A DNA stretch of 64,000 bases, taken from Notospermus geniculatus (taxonomy: Eukaryota > Nemertea > Pilidiophora > Heteronemertea > Lineidae). Positions 1-10,800 of the stretch are shown here, in pieces. The DNA is taken from the NCBI GenBank assembly GCA_002633025.1, contig NMRB01000141.1:189700-253699 (forward strand). Reading direction: 5' to 3'. Numbering within the stretch: the first letter of the stretch is position 1; each line of letters begins with the position of its first letter. The translations under genes were made by a program, and so were the position numbers. The notes beneath the pieces were generated by a model that worked only from the letters and a program-made list of their open reading frames with translations, was not told the DNA's origin and made no database searches.

Positions 1-119
1 TGGTCACCGGCGGCCACAACATCAGACAAGCCAACGGCCGAAATCATGAACTTTGTGAATCGGGCGGAAGAGCTACTGAACTAGGGTGGTGGAACCCCTA
101 GCATCAATCAAGGCGGATG

Positions 120-655
120 AGTCAGTCTATGACTGGCCAACGGCATCCACACACTCGGATTCGGAAGAGTAGTGGGACAATGGCGGAGGAGCCAACACAA
201 CGGCCAACGGCATCCACACACTCGGAAGATCAACCAACGGGTGGGGGTAGTGGGACCCTTAAGGCGGAGGAGCTGAGTACAATAGTACAACAGCCAACGG
301 CATCCACACACTCGGTAGTGGGGTAGTGGGACCCTTGAAGGCGGACGAGCCAGCACATAGGCCAACGGCATCCACACACTCGGTAGTGGGGTAGTGGGAC
401 CCTTGAAGGCGGAGGAGCTGAGTACAACGGCCAACGACATCCACACACTCGGTAGTGGGGTAGTGGGACCCTTGAAGGCGGACGAGCCAGCACAGCGGCC
501 AACGGCATCCACACACTCGGTTGTGGGGTAGTGGGACCCTTGAAGGCGGATGAGCCAGCACAGCGGCCAACGGCATCCACACACTCGGTAGTGGGGTAGT
601 GGGACCCTTGAAGGCGGAGGAGCTGAGTACAACGGCCAACGGCATCCACAAATGT
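120..655. repeat. 68-bp minisatellite
   Basis: About eight copies of a unit containing CCAACGGCATCCACACACTC followed by a GTAGTGGGGTAGTGGGACCC stretch. Copies begin near 136, 203, 293, 361, 430, 498, 566 and 638, mostly 68 bp apart, with one longer unit of about 90 bp. Long open frames on both strands here are a by-product of a repeat without stop codons and are not genes. Confidence 0.93.
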
Positions 656-710
656 ACAAACTTGGAGGTGAAAAAAACGAGGAGATAAAGAAAGAGGGAT
701 TCCAAACAAA

Positions 711-2630
711 GTTAGAGCCGGCAACTTACCAATTTAAGGTATGTAACAGAGAACACCAGGTGAGTCGTGTGAGCATTGCATTCCCTTATTTGGCCATCAA
801 TCCGTAACTGGCCCCTGACCCTGATGGTGAAATTTAGCCTTTTCAGCAGAAGAGGACTGAGAACAAGCATGGACTTGACTGACTCCTGACGTTTAAACCT
901 TGGTACGATGCTGCAAATGACAAATCATTTTCTCACTCAACTAAAAACTAACTTTTGACTTCTGTTTTTTGACTGGCTGCAGACTAATGACTAACTTGAC
1001 AGCATCAGTGAGACAGAATTAGGGAAATGGGGTACAAACGGATTTATGTTAGAGCCGGCAACTCACCAATTTAAGGTATGTAAAGACAGAACACCAGGTG
1101 AGTCATGTGGAACATTGTATTCCCTTGACTGGACATTCATCCGTAACTGGATTGAAGGAAAATACTAGATGATCTTCCCCTCACCCTAATGGTGAAAGGA
1201 AGCCTTTGTAGTTCAAGACTACTCAACTTGCAGGGACTTGGTCCAAAAGACTGACCCCCAAACCTTGGTGACAATTCGGCGACGCTGCAAACGCACGACG
1301 GAGTCATTTCCTCACTCAACTGAAAAATAACCTTTGACTTTCCTTTTTTTTTTGACGATGCAGATACAAAATGACTAACTTGACAGCATCACTGGACAGA
1401 ATTGGGGAAATGGGTATAAACGGATTTCAAAAATGTTAGAGCCGGCAACTTACCAATTTAAGGTATGTAAAGACAGAACACCAGGTGAGTCGTGTGGAGC
1501 ATTGCATTCCCTTAGTTGGTCATTCATCCGTAACTGGATGAAGGAAAATACTAGATGATCTTCCCCTCACCCTAATGGTGAAAGGAAGCCTTTGTAGTTC
1601 AAGACTACTCAACTTGCAGGGACTTGGTCCAAAAGACTGACCCCTGAACCTAAAACCTTGGTGACAATTCGGCGACGCTGCAAATGCACAAATCATTTCC
1701 TCACCCAACTGAAAAATAACCTTTGACTTTTCTTTTTTTTTACTGGCTGCAGATATACATGACTAACTTGACAGCATCAGTTGGACAGAATTGGGGAAAT
1801 GGGTACATACAAATGGATTTCAAAAATGTTAGAGCCGGCAACTTACCAATTTAAGGTATGTAACATAGAACACCAGGTGAGTCGTGTGCAGCATTGCATT
1901 CCCTTAGTTGGTAATCAATCCGTAACTGGACGAAGGAAATTACTAGATGATCTGCCCCTGACCCTGATGGTGAAAGGAAGCTTTTGAGTTGAAAAGGACT
2001 GAGAACTAGGATGAATACTAGGATGGACTTGGTCCAAAAGACTGACCCCTGAACCTAAAACCTTGGTGACAATTCGGCGACGCTGCAGATGTACAAATCA
2101 TTTCCTCACTCAACTGAAAAATATCCTTTGACTTTCCTTTTTTTAATGGCTGCAGATACAAAATTTCTAACTTGACACCATCAGTTGGACAGAATTGGGG
2201 AAATGGGTACAAACGGATTTCAAAAATGTTAGAGCCGGCAACTTACCGATTTAAGGTATGTAACAGAGAACGTGAGCATCGCATTCCCTCAATAGTTGGC
2301 CATTAATCTCAAACTCGATTGAAGGAAATTACTAGATGATCTGCCACTGACCCTGATGGTGAAAGGAAGCTTTTTAGTTGAAAAGGACTGAGAACAAGGA
2401 TGGATACTAGGATGGACTTGGTCCAAAAGATTGCCCCCTGAACCTAAAACCTCGGTGACAATTAGGCGACGCTGCAAATCCACAAATCCACTCATCCAAC
2501 TGAAAAATAACCTTTGACTTTTCTTTTTTTTTGACTGTAGATATAAAATGACTGACTTGACAGCATCAGTTGGACAGAACTGGGAAAACAGACTTAAGAA
2601 AGGAACAAGACACAGAATAAGACTCAAAAG
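711..2630. repeat. tandem repeat with units of about 390 bp
   Basis: Five diverged direct copies, each starting with GTTAGAGCCGGCAACT near 711, 1048, 1435, 1828 and 2228 (spacing 337, 387, 393 and 400 bp). Each has the same order: an AATTTAAGGTATGTAA block, a CCGTAACTGG block, a CTTGGTCCAAAAGA block, and a poly-T tract followed by GACTAACTTGACAGCATCA. No coding frame is shared among copies. Spacing differences come from small indels. Confidence 0.9.
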
Positions 2631-2850
2631 ACAGCAAGATTGACGACCTGAAGAAATCACAAAAACTATCAGACATGATTTCTTCGATTATTAAATGATA
2701 GAAAATCTATCAAAATCTAGACCAGTACTAGACTTCAATTCTTTCCAAGTACACCATGCTTTGATAAGACTTGTACTGACCAATCCTTCATACTGCCATC
2801 CTGAGGAAGTCAGTGGTTCTTAGCACTTGCTCCCAGCATCACCACTGATT

Positions 2851-3053
2851 ACCTCAGGATGTCATACTCTAGACAAGTGACAACCTTCCCACCTCAGGAT
2901 GTCATACTCCAGACAAGTGACAACCTTCCCACCTCAGGATGTCATACTCCAGACAAGTGACAACCTTACCCCCACCTCAGGATGTCATACTCCAGACAAG
3001 TGACAACCTTCCCACCTCAGGATGTCATACTCCAGACAAGTGACAACCTCCCC
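2851..3053. repeat. 40-bp minisatellite
   Basis: Five near-identical units of ACCTCAGGATGTCATACTCC followed by AGACAAGTGACAACCTTCCC, starting at about 2851, 2891, 2931, 2973 and 3014. One unit is 3 bp longer. Confidence 0.95.
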
Positions 3054-3113
3054 ACTTAAAATCAGTTTGACGCAGTGACTGCAAGCAAGTTGACAATTTA
3101 CACAACACATCAT

Positions 3114-3218
3114 GGGCCTGTTTCATGAATTGACTTTAACCTAATAGTACCTTTAACCAAATGGAAAATGCATTGAAGTTAAAGGTACTATTAGCTTAAA
3201 GTCACTTTATGAGGGCCC
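3114..3218. mobile_element. short inverted-repeat element (GGGCCTGTTTCAT family)
   Basis: The ends form a hairpin: GGGCCTGTTTCATGAATTGA on the left and, reverse-complemented, GGGCCCTCATAAAGTGACTT on the right, with internal arms around ACTATTAG and CTAATAGT. A second copy lies at 4016-4122 in inverted orientation. It is non-coding and MITE-like; I did not identify a superfamily. Confidence 0.8.
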
Positions 3219-3320
3219 AGATCAGGTGATGGAATCCCAGGGTTTTCAGGGGGTCTTCAGCCCTTGGTCCCCTATCGGAGCCCATAAAGGACCCAGCACT
3301 AAGACCCCCTGAAAGCATTT

Positions 3321-3416
3321 TGAGAACATCAGGGGTTCTTACTGCTCGCTCTCTTCATCACCGCAGTTTGTGGGCGGTGACGAAGGGAGCGAGCACTAAG
3401 AACCCCTGATGTTCTC
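3321..3416. repeat. long perfect-arm hairpin
   Basis: The arms TGAGAACATCAGGGGTTCTT and AAGAACCCCTGATGTTCTCA are exact reverse complements. The pairing continues inward through CTCGCTC and GAGCGAG to a loop near 3368. A diverged copy is at 4232-4314. Confidence 0.85.
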
Positions 3417-4015
3417 AGGATGCCTGAAAGTGGTAACCTCAAGATCCAGCCAGACTGACATCATCATCAAATACTACAAAAGCTGAGAGAACAAGGCCAA
3501 GCTGGAGACAAACTTACCCAACAACCACCAACAAATGCATGAAAAGTCGATTAGAATGAAGAATGAAGACAATGGCTGCAGTATTCATAAAAATAATTTA
3601 TTGTCTTCAAAAAATAGCTGTGCAGACAGTTCAGTGTCTTCAGCATCTAACTCACAACCCATCTAACAGCTGGCAAAGCTGATTACTCAAGAAAATGTCT
3701 TCCATTCACCGGAAAATCTTCTATTTTGACCACCATGTGGTGAAGTCAACTCTTGCAAAGGCAGGAAGAGGTAGCCTGGTATTGCCTGTCCTGTGACCCT
3801 CCGTCCACTGGCTGGGTCCAAGGTCATGTCTACAAGACTTCTGAGAATTTATGGACCTTTCTGGGTGATCAAATTTACCAAGCATTAGATTTCCATCGAT
3901 CTGGACAGATTAAATATTTATGATTCTCAAAACCCACAATGAATGAGACTTGAAAAATAAACAGGTGAAAGATTCTAGAATGACAACTGACACCATTGAT
4001 ATTCATAATGCATCT

Positions 4016-4122
4016 GGGGCCTGTTAAGTGACTTTAAGCTAATGGTACCATCAGCCTCAATGCATTTTCCATTTGGTTAAAGGCACCATTAGTTTAAAGT
4101 CACTTTATGAAACAGGGCCCTG
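4016..4122. mobile_element. short inverted-repeat element, second copy
   Basis: Related to 3114-3218, in the opposite orientation: it shares AATGCATTTTCCATTTGGTT, and its right end is TTTATGAAACAGGGCCC. Two copies within 1 kb show a dispersed family rather than a chance hairpin. Confidence 0.78.
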
Positions 4123-4231
4123 AACAACTGAAGGATTGGAAAATTCAACCCTTCTGTTGTTCCGGTGATATTGAGGATCGAAAATCTCACTGACCCTTAA
4201 CCCAGGCGGTCAGCGTCAAAGTCATCCCTAA

Positions 4232-4314
4232 AATATCAGGGGTTTAACACTCGCTCTCCTTCGTCACGACGTGTGCTGTAACGAAGGAAGCAAGCACTAA
4301 GAACTTCTGATATT
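4232..4314. repeat. diverged copy of the 3321-3416 hairpin
   Basis: AATATCAGGGGTTTAACACT at the left pairs imperfectly with AGTTCTTAGTGCTTGC read from the right. The CTCGCTCTCCTTCGTCAC arm pairs with GTAACGAAGGAAGCAAG. Confidence 0.7.
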
Positions 4315-4642
4315 CGCAGGATGGTCAAAGTAGGGGAAACATCCGTGCCTGTCACCCATGGCATCCTGAGGTAATCAGTGGACTGTGGTTCTCAGCCCTC
4401 GCTCCCTCCATCACCGACCCCTGATTTCCTCTGGATATTGTCACCGGGTTGTTAATTCTATTCAAGGGCGGATTCATTCCTTATCTGATAGGTCAGTGAC
4501 CTTCCACAATTCAGTTTTTCTCCAGGCACAATGGCTTTACATAGGTAAGTAATTTGACCAATGAAATGAAAATACAGGTGTCTGTGTTTATATGGGTAAT
4601 CTAAGTAAACTTCATCCTCGCACCCAAGATCTTCACAACTGT

Positions 4643-4795
4643 CAGGGATGGATCCAGGATTTGGGAAAAGAGGGGGCACCCTGTGCTAGGAACATTCAAA
4701 TTTGTGCCAAATTGCAGAATTTCACGGTCAATTTCACAGATTTGTTGGCTAAGGGGGGTGAGCGCCCGGCACGCCTCCCTCTGGATCCGCCCCTG
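4643..4795. mobile_element. MITE with GGATCCAG ends (hAT-like)
   Basis: The left end CAGGGATGGATCCAGG matches the reverse complement of the right end, CAGGGGCGGATCCAGAGG. A CAGGG(G)CGGATCCAG end is typical of widespread non-autonomous hAT elements of animals (family knowledge). A related copy sits inside the VPS52 AT-AC intron at 23408-23577. Confidence 0.8.
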
Positions 4796-4977
4796 ACTAC
4801 TCCCCTCCTCGCACTTGGGAGGGTACGACCGTAAATGACCTGAGAGTTTTAGGATGAGTAAACTAGGGCAGTGTTTAATGTTGTTCTCAAACAACGGATG
4901 ATGACGGCAACGGATGCCAGAGTAGAGAATGAACTGACCTCCTTACAATATGAGACAGAGAGGTCTCCTCTAAAGAC

Positions 4978-5111
4978 CAGGGCCGACTGACAAGAAACTC
5001 CGATAGCACTAACAGGGCCTAACAGAGAAATTCTGTAATGGTAAAAGGCATTGTGTACCTCTCTGTTAGGCACTGTTTGTGCTATCGGAGTTTCTTGGCG
5101 GTCGGCCCAGG
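4978..5111. mobile_element. inverted-repeat element (AAGAAACTCCGATAGCAC ends)
   Basis: GGGCCGACTGACAAGAAACT at the left pairs with AGTTTCTTGGCGGTCGGCCC at the right, and the arms continue through CCGATAGCAC and GTGCTATCGG. It is MITE-like and non-coding. Confidence 0.85.
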
Positions 5112-5277
5112 GGTAAAAGCACTCACAATAGATATGCAGGTAAAGATCAGTAACAGGATAAGGGCTCTGGTTTGTGCTCAATCCGATTCGATGGCGTTTT
5201 CAATATTCTGTTTATCTTTTTAATGGCTGTTCAAGGACAGAAGTAGATCCAATATCAAGATAGTAAAGAGAGAGACC

Positions 5278-5417
5278 AGGGGCCGGTTGCACAAAACTCA
5301 CGATAGCGCTAACTTGGTGTTAGGCTAACTTTATGTTAGATGACGTTAAAATGCCTTGTCTTTTTACGTCATTTAACATAAAGTTAGCGCTAACATGAGT
5401 TTTGTGCAACCCAGCCC
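5278..5417. mobile_element. CAGGGC...GGTTGCACAAAACTCA MITE, copy 1
   Basis: Inverted ends GGCCGGTTGCACAAAACTCA and TGAGTTTTGTGCAACCCAGC enclose inner arms AGTTAGCGCTAAC and an ACGTCATTTAACATAAAG motif. Full copies lie at 17071-17268, 36241-36404 and 60001-60197; a one-ended remnant starts near 10913. Confidence 0.9.
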
Positions 5418-6006
5418 AGGCTCAGAATATATAACGAATGACTAGTGCATATGCATCTTGAAATATCAAGGCCTACAGTCACTTTGCCCTTCAGAATAAA
5501 CTCCACTCTTAGAGTGTAGTGTCGAAGGCCTAATGATTTTAACCCTAGATGGTTCAAGATGGAGTATATGTGGTTGTACTAACTTCAGACAGCCATAACG
5601 ACCAATTCCCACCGTACCTTCATAAATATTTATACACTCGTCACCATATTAGCCTACAATGGCACACTTTCACACTAAAGAGAATGAAAAATTTTGGCAT
5701 GTACAGTTAAATGGGGCCACATTGTTGATTTCTGAGACAACTGAAGATGAAAGAATTGAAAAGGTTCTCTCTACTGTTTCACATTTTTCATCTCAACTTT
5801 TTTAGAAAATGCCATTTTCAATAGAAATGTGGCAAAGTGACCCCTAACAAGACTGCCAAATATTCCTTCACATATGAACCCCACACTCGGACAAAAACTT
5901 ATTGAAGCACCATCATTTCCCCGTGTACCATTCTTCAACAATAATAACATTACCATAATAACAATGCAGCAATATAACTTGCCCCAACACCTCAGTTGTA
6001 CATCAA

Positions 6007-6256
6007 TTAACCCTAACCCGTTAACTGTGTAATTTTTTTAGTGCAAATTTTTCTTTGCAAAAAAAGTAATTGCCAAAACAAGTATTTGACACATAAGGTT
6101 CAGGACGTGACATAACGTCCTTCGCACTCATGAAGCGCCATTTCCTTGCAAGGCGTACTATTAGGCTTTATGCAAGCTGAGATCCTCGGGTATTTTCGGG
6201 GGTTCCCCAGATTTCATAATGACGTAATAGTACGCCATACCCAGTTAACGGGTTAA
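6007..6256. mobile_element. TTAA-flanked MITE, copy 1
   Basis: Bounded by TTAA at both ends. The left end TTAACCCTAACCCGTTAACT matches the reverse complement of the right end, TTAACCCGTTAACTGGGTA. An inverted relative lies at 12566-12802, sharing the CGAGGATC, CCTTGCAAGG and CGTAC(T/C) blocks. TTAA target duplication is the hallmark of piggyBac-type transposition; assignment to that superfamily is inference. Confidence 0.75.
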
Positions 6257-7538
6257 ACCTCGTTACATGACTACCTACTGATAGCGATTATCTTTTCATA
6301 AACATTTGAACCTGTGCATAGACAAGCATTTCCACGCAACAGGTTGAAATAAGAACAGAGCCAGCAACCAGTCAACAGATCATTGGTCCAGACTATGACC
6401 AAATCAAGCTCAGAAGTACTACTACGATACAGCAATGGTGCAGAGGTTTTGCGACCAGGGACTTTGAGGAAGAGATCACTAAAATTAACAAAGCAACAAA
6501 AAAATAACAATGAGCATATCAATTTTAAAATTTCTACGGGTATTTTCGTTGATAGGCCCTACGCAAAATGGGTGTCAGATTATCAGCTTGCATTCAGTGC
6601 ATGTGTAAAGCCTAGTTCATACTTCGATGCACGACCGCCGCCAATGACCGATCTCACGTTCGACGCTGACCACGTCACACGATTTGGTCGGCGACTGTAT
6701 TTACTTGACTCATTTCATAACGGGTCGCCGTCGGTGAAGTACGCTGCAATATGAATCAACTCCCAACAAGTCGGCGTCCAGATCGTGTGTCGGATGCCGA
6801 TGGCCGTGCGTCGAAGTATGAACTAGGCTTAAAGATGTGGAGGGACTTGCATTTTAGGTAAGTGTTTTACGTGCCAGTACGTGTTTGTATTGCATTGTGT
6901 AAAAATGTGTGTGCCCATGTTTCACTCGTGTTTGTCCATTACCTACTATGGTTAGGAAATGACAGTGGCAAGAATATGAAGTCATACAACCCGACAGAAA
7001 AAGACAGTTCGAGCTAAATATTCCCAAAACACAGATGATATACTCAAAGGTTTTCACAAGACATTTCAAGCCACCTGACTTCCGTTTTTCAAACACGCAT
7101 ATCTGACACGAGACAACGAACTCCTAACACAACTTCCAAGCGGGCAAATGAGATAAGCACAACTTAAAGCACATAATAATTAATGATGAAATAAAAGAAA
7201 ACAAAGTTATGTACACTTTTTTTCTACTTTGACTATTTTTTTCACAAGGCCTGTGATTGAGTTATGATATCTTCTGATTTTTATCAGCATTCTACAAAGA
7301 AGATTCCTACATTTAGGGGGTATTTCCTCAACAGCGTTTTCTGCCGTGGTGAGCTGGGCATTTTTCACAGGCACTGGGATAATTAACAAGCGAAATGAGT
7401 GCTAAGCCTATAAAGGATTCTCCAAAACCCTGTGAAAATCACACTGCTCGTGAAAATTGCGGCGGAAAACACCGTAGTGGAAACAGGCCTTTAGACCAGT
7501 TAATACTGCTACTACATCACCACATGCTTGGGGCTGCT

Positions 7539-7762
7539 TTAACCCAGTCACTGCTGAGGCCAATTTGTTGAAAATCGAAAGTGTAAGATTAAGAAAAACT
7601 TGAAAGACATTTGAAACCTGTCACATTGGTATTCATTGGAAAGCTCCAAGTGAGCACTTTCCATTGAATACCTATGTGAATGAGTTTCTGCACGATTTTA
7701 GGATTTGGTAGTTTTAGTCGTTTGAATGGGATTGTGGGAATGCCAGGCAGTGAAAAGGTTAA
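7539..7762. mobile_element. TTAA-flanked MITE, second family
   Basis: TTAACCCAGTCACTGC at the left faces TTAACCTTTTCACTGCC (reverse complement of the right end). The interior contains the near-palindrome GAAAGCTCCAAGTGAGCACTTTC. It lies just downstream of the QSOX stop codon. Confidence 0.65.
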
Positions 7763-7836
7763 AGTTTGATATGTTTGGGGTCAAATCACATCAAATGTTG
7801 CTTCACGTGAAGTGGAAGACAGATGGCTTCGCATCG

Positions 7837-10800
7837 TCATACTTGACAATTCTTGCACCGGAATTTCCGGCGCACGGTAAAGTGAAAATATAACATTATT
7901 ATAATACAGGAACAGACAACATAGAAGACTACGCAGAGACTAATATCGATATGACTCAGACCCCATGAATTTAACAAGGATCGCGTGCGTCCCTCGTGAT
8001 GTCGCGTAATCAACTCCCGCATTTTTAAAAGCTGCATCCGATCTTTCGACTTGCCCATGTCGCTTTCTGAATCATACAAACGCTTTTTGCGACTCAACAA
8101 ACCCTTTCGCTTTAAAATCTTGCTTATTTTTGCTGGATCAATTTGTTTTTTTTTATCCTTTTCATCATCTTTGACCACTTCACGACCAGCCTCATCTAGC
8201 TCCCTCGTCTTTGTCTTCACGGGCACAACATCTTTACTGTCCTCTATAAGGTTGTCTTTTCCGTAAAAACTAACCAAGAACTTCAAAACTTCCCCATCGT
8301 TCCACTCATCAGATCCGGGATTGCGACATCTGGGGCAAAGTTCTGGCGGAGGAAACCGCCTTTTTGGATGTAAGGGGTCGTTCGTTTGGACATCTTTTGC
8401 CAGCCTCAGGTTAACCTTATTGTGCGCCTTCCAGAGATACAGGACAGCATCCTTGACATCTTTCACACGACTCTGCATCGGGGCGGCATGTTTTTGAAAA
8501 TTTTTGACGCATTCTTTGCAGGTGAAGAAATTCAAAACATAACTCTTCATGGCCCCCAGTACTTCCATCTTCTTCTCCACGTTATGTTGCTCGCCATCTA
8601 AAATAAATCAGAATCACGTTAAAATGTGTACAAAAATACTGGGGACACCGTTTGAATTCTTGAAAAGCTGTGTTCAAATATTGGGAGACATTACTCCCGT
8701 TAGGGGCCGACTGTTAGTGGCCCTAGAACATCACAAAATTTGACATCACAGACGTAAAGCCATGGCATCCACATCATTATGGATGACATTGTGGCATGCA
8801 TTTCTTCTGTGTGACGTCAAATTCTGTGACATTCTAGGACCGCTAACAGGTGGTGGCCTCTAACGGCAGTAAGGTCACCCACTGCACCCCACTCTTCAGA
8901 TCTCTCACCTTTTTTCATCTGCAAGTACCAGTTGACCGTTAATGAGTGAAATAGCTGCCAGAGGGAGCACGTGTAGCCTCGGAGATGAGGCTTACTGCCG
9001 CGACATGCCGTGTATCGAAGTGGTTTGGAATGTGGAATGTATTCTTTCCTATTCTGAAAGTAGAATCAATTCTCTGTCTCACCTGATGCCCTAACTTCAA
9101 CTGTAGGAGTATCTTTCTATGAGGTTAGTGTCATGCACGCCTACTTTGACATGCTACTTCATGTCATGTGCCCAAGTACTTCTCCCAAACTACACTGGAC
9201 GTCAAATCATCGACTACATAGAGGCTTTGCAATTTTGCATATGACGTCAAAAGCCGCCATGCTGGAACACATGCTGCAGAGGCGCAGGGAAATGAGCCGT
9301 GCATACCCCAATGACGTTACAATGGCGTCAAACAATGTCGTGGTGCACTTGACACGCAAGTCACGTCACGGTCGGCTCACACCTCTGGGCCCTGTGTCCT
9401 CCAGAATGGCCACCAGGATGACGTCATTGCAAAGCCTCTATTTGTGGTACGAGACCTTTGACACCACAGACAAGCAGAATCAAATTCAGCATCATCAAAT
9501 ATGAGAAATTTATGGAAAATCCAAGGAAAGTCTAATTCTTTATAAAATTACCAGACCGTCCTTTAGGTGTTTGCCGAACGTTTCACCGCTAACAGATGTT
9601 TTCCAATCGTCTTGGATGGTTTCCAGTAAATCCTCAAGGTAAGCTTTGGTTTCTTTCCGGCCGGGGAAGTACTGAAACAAGACAAAACATCACAATTTCA
9701 AAGAAGTTGAAACTCGGCAGTTAAAACACGGGATTTAGAGACATGTCCACCATCCGCCATTTCTCAAGGAGCAGCTTCAGCGCATCACTGAATCCTTTCA
9801 GATCAGAAGAAAATACAAAGTGGGGACTCGCCCTGGAGTTGAACCTGTGACCTCTCGCGTCTAACCCTCAACCACTACACCACCCCACTACATGTACCAC
9901 CTACTAGGCTACTTCTACTCACTTTCAGAGCCGATCTTCACCTCCCACATACCTTTGATAAAACAGTGATGTAGTCTTTCAAGGCCTTGAATTTTTCTCC
10001 ATCGATCATATTTTTGCCAGCGATTTCGTAACTCAAGGAATACCAGAGACCAGAATCAAGATCTTGCATGTGAGCATGTGGGGATAACCTGGGAACAGAA
10101 GAAAACGGACATTTTTCAGAGTAAAGTGCCATGTTATAGGAGACTCTCAACCACAACCTCGGTCTGAAACTGAATGACTGAGTGACGTCGAAGACATTGC
10201 GTCAGACTCGACCATTGCTGAATCATGGATGGCGTCACGTCACCCGGTTTCAGATCCAGGTTCTGGTTGAGATTTCGGCGGAAGTGCGCAGATCTGCGAA
10301 TCGCGAATCGTCTATTGAACATGTTTTTGGAATTACTGGAGCTAGAGGCCCAAAAGTTGGCACACTAACCAAGTACAGCAAAGTAAACCCCACTGACCTC
10401 ATATCCTTGTGAAATTCTTGAAACTGCTCGGATTTTGCAGCCTCATCAACCGTCTTATCCAAACTCTCTATTTCATTGTCGTTACCTAATTCATACTGAA
10501 TTGGAACTGCGTATTGCTTGTGCAGGAAATATTGTAATGCAACACGTAGGAGGTTGGTCCGTACTGTCGGTCTGAAACGAAATTTTGAAATAACATTGTA
10601 ATAGTAACAAGAAGTTACCAGTACTTGTTCTAAAGTATTCTGAGAATTCCGCAAGCCTACTTACAATTCGTATGCATTTGTATTGCCTTTACTATAGATT
10701 CTAACCGTTGGAATGGATTTTATCTTCTTCTCCTTCATGTCATCCTTAGTGACCACGAACCGGTAGACCATGACTTTTTTGGTAAAACTACTGGTGTCAA

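Larger units (their letters stand above)
5418..7836. other. intergenic region left of QSOX
   Basis: No gene was recognised. Two TTAA-flanked inverted-repeat elements (6007-6256 and 7539-7762) account for part of it. The rest is AT-rich unique-looking sequence whose short open frames lack family resemblance. Confidence 0.6.

Noticed and set aside
108-724. Several overlapping long open frames on both strands
   Set aside because: They are translations of the 68-bp minisatellite; all frames lack stops for the same reason and none resembles a protein.
2851-3053. CRISPR-like array
   Set aside because: Units are contiguous direct repeats without unique spacers, and the genome is animal.
6383-6754. 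123-residue plus-strand frame left of QSOX
   Set aside because: No family resemblance, no splice-coherent neighbours and average composition for random sequence.
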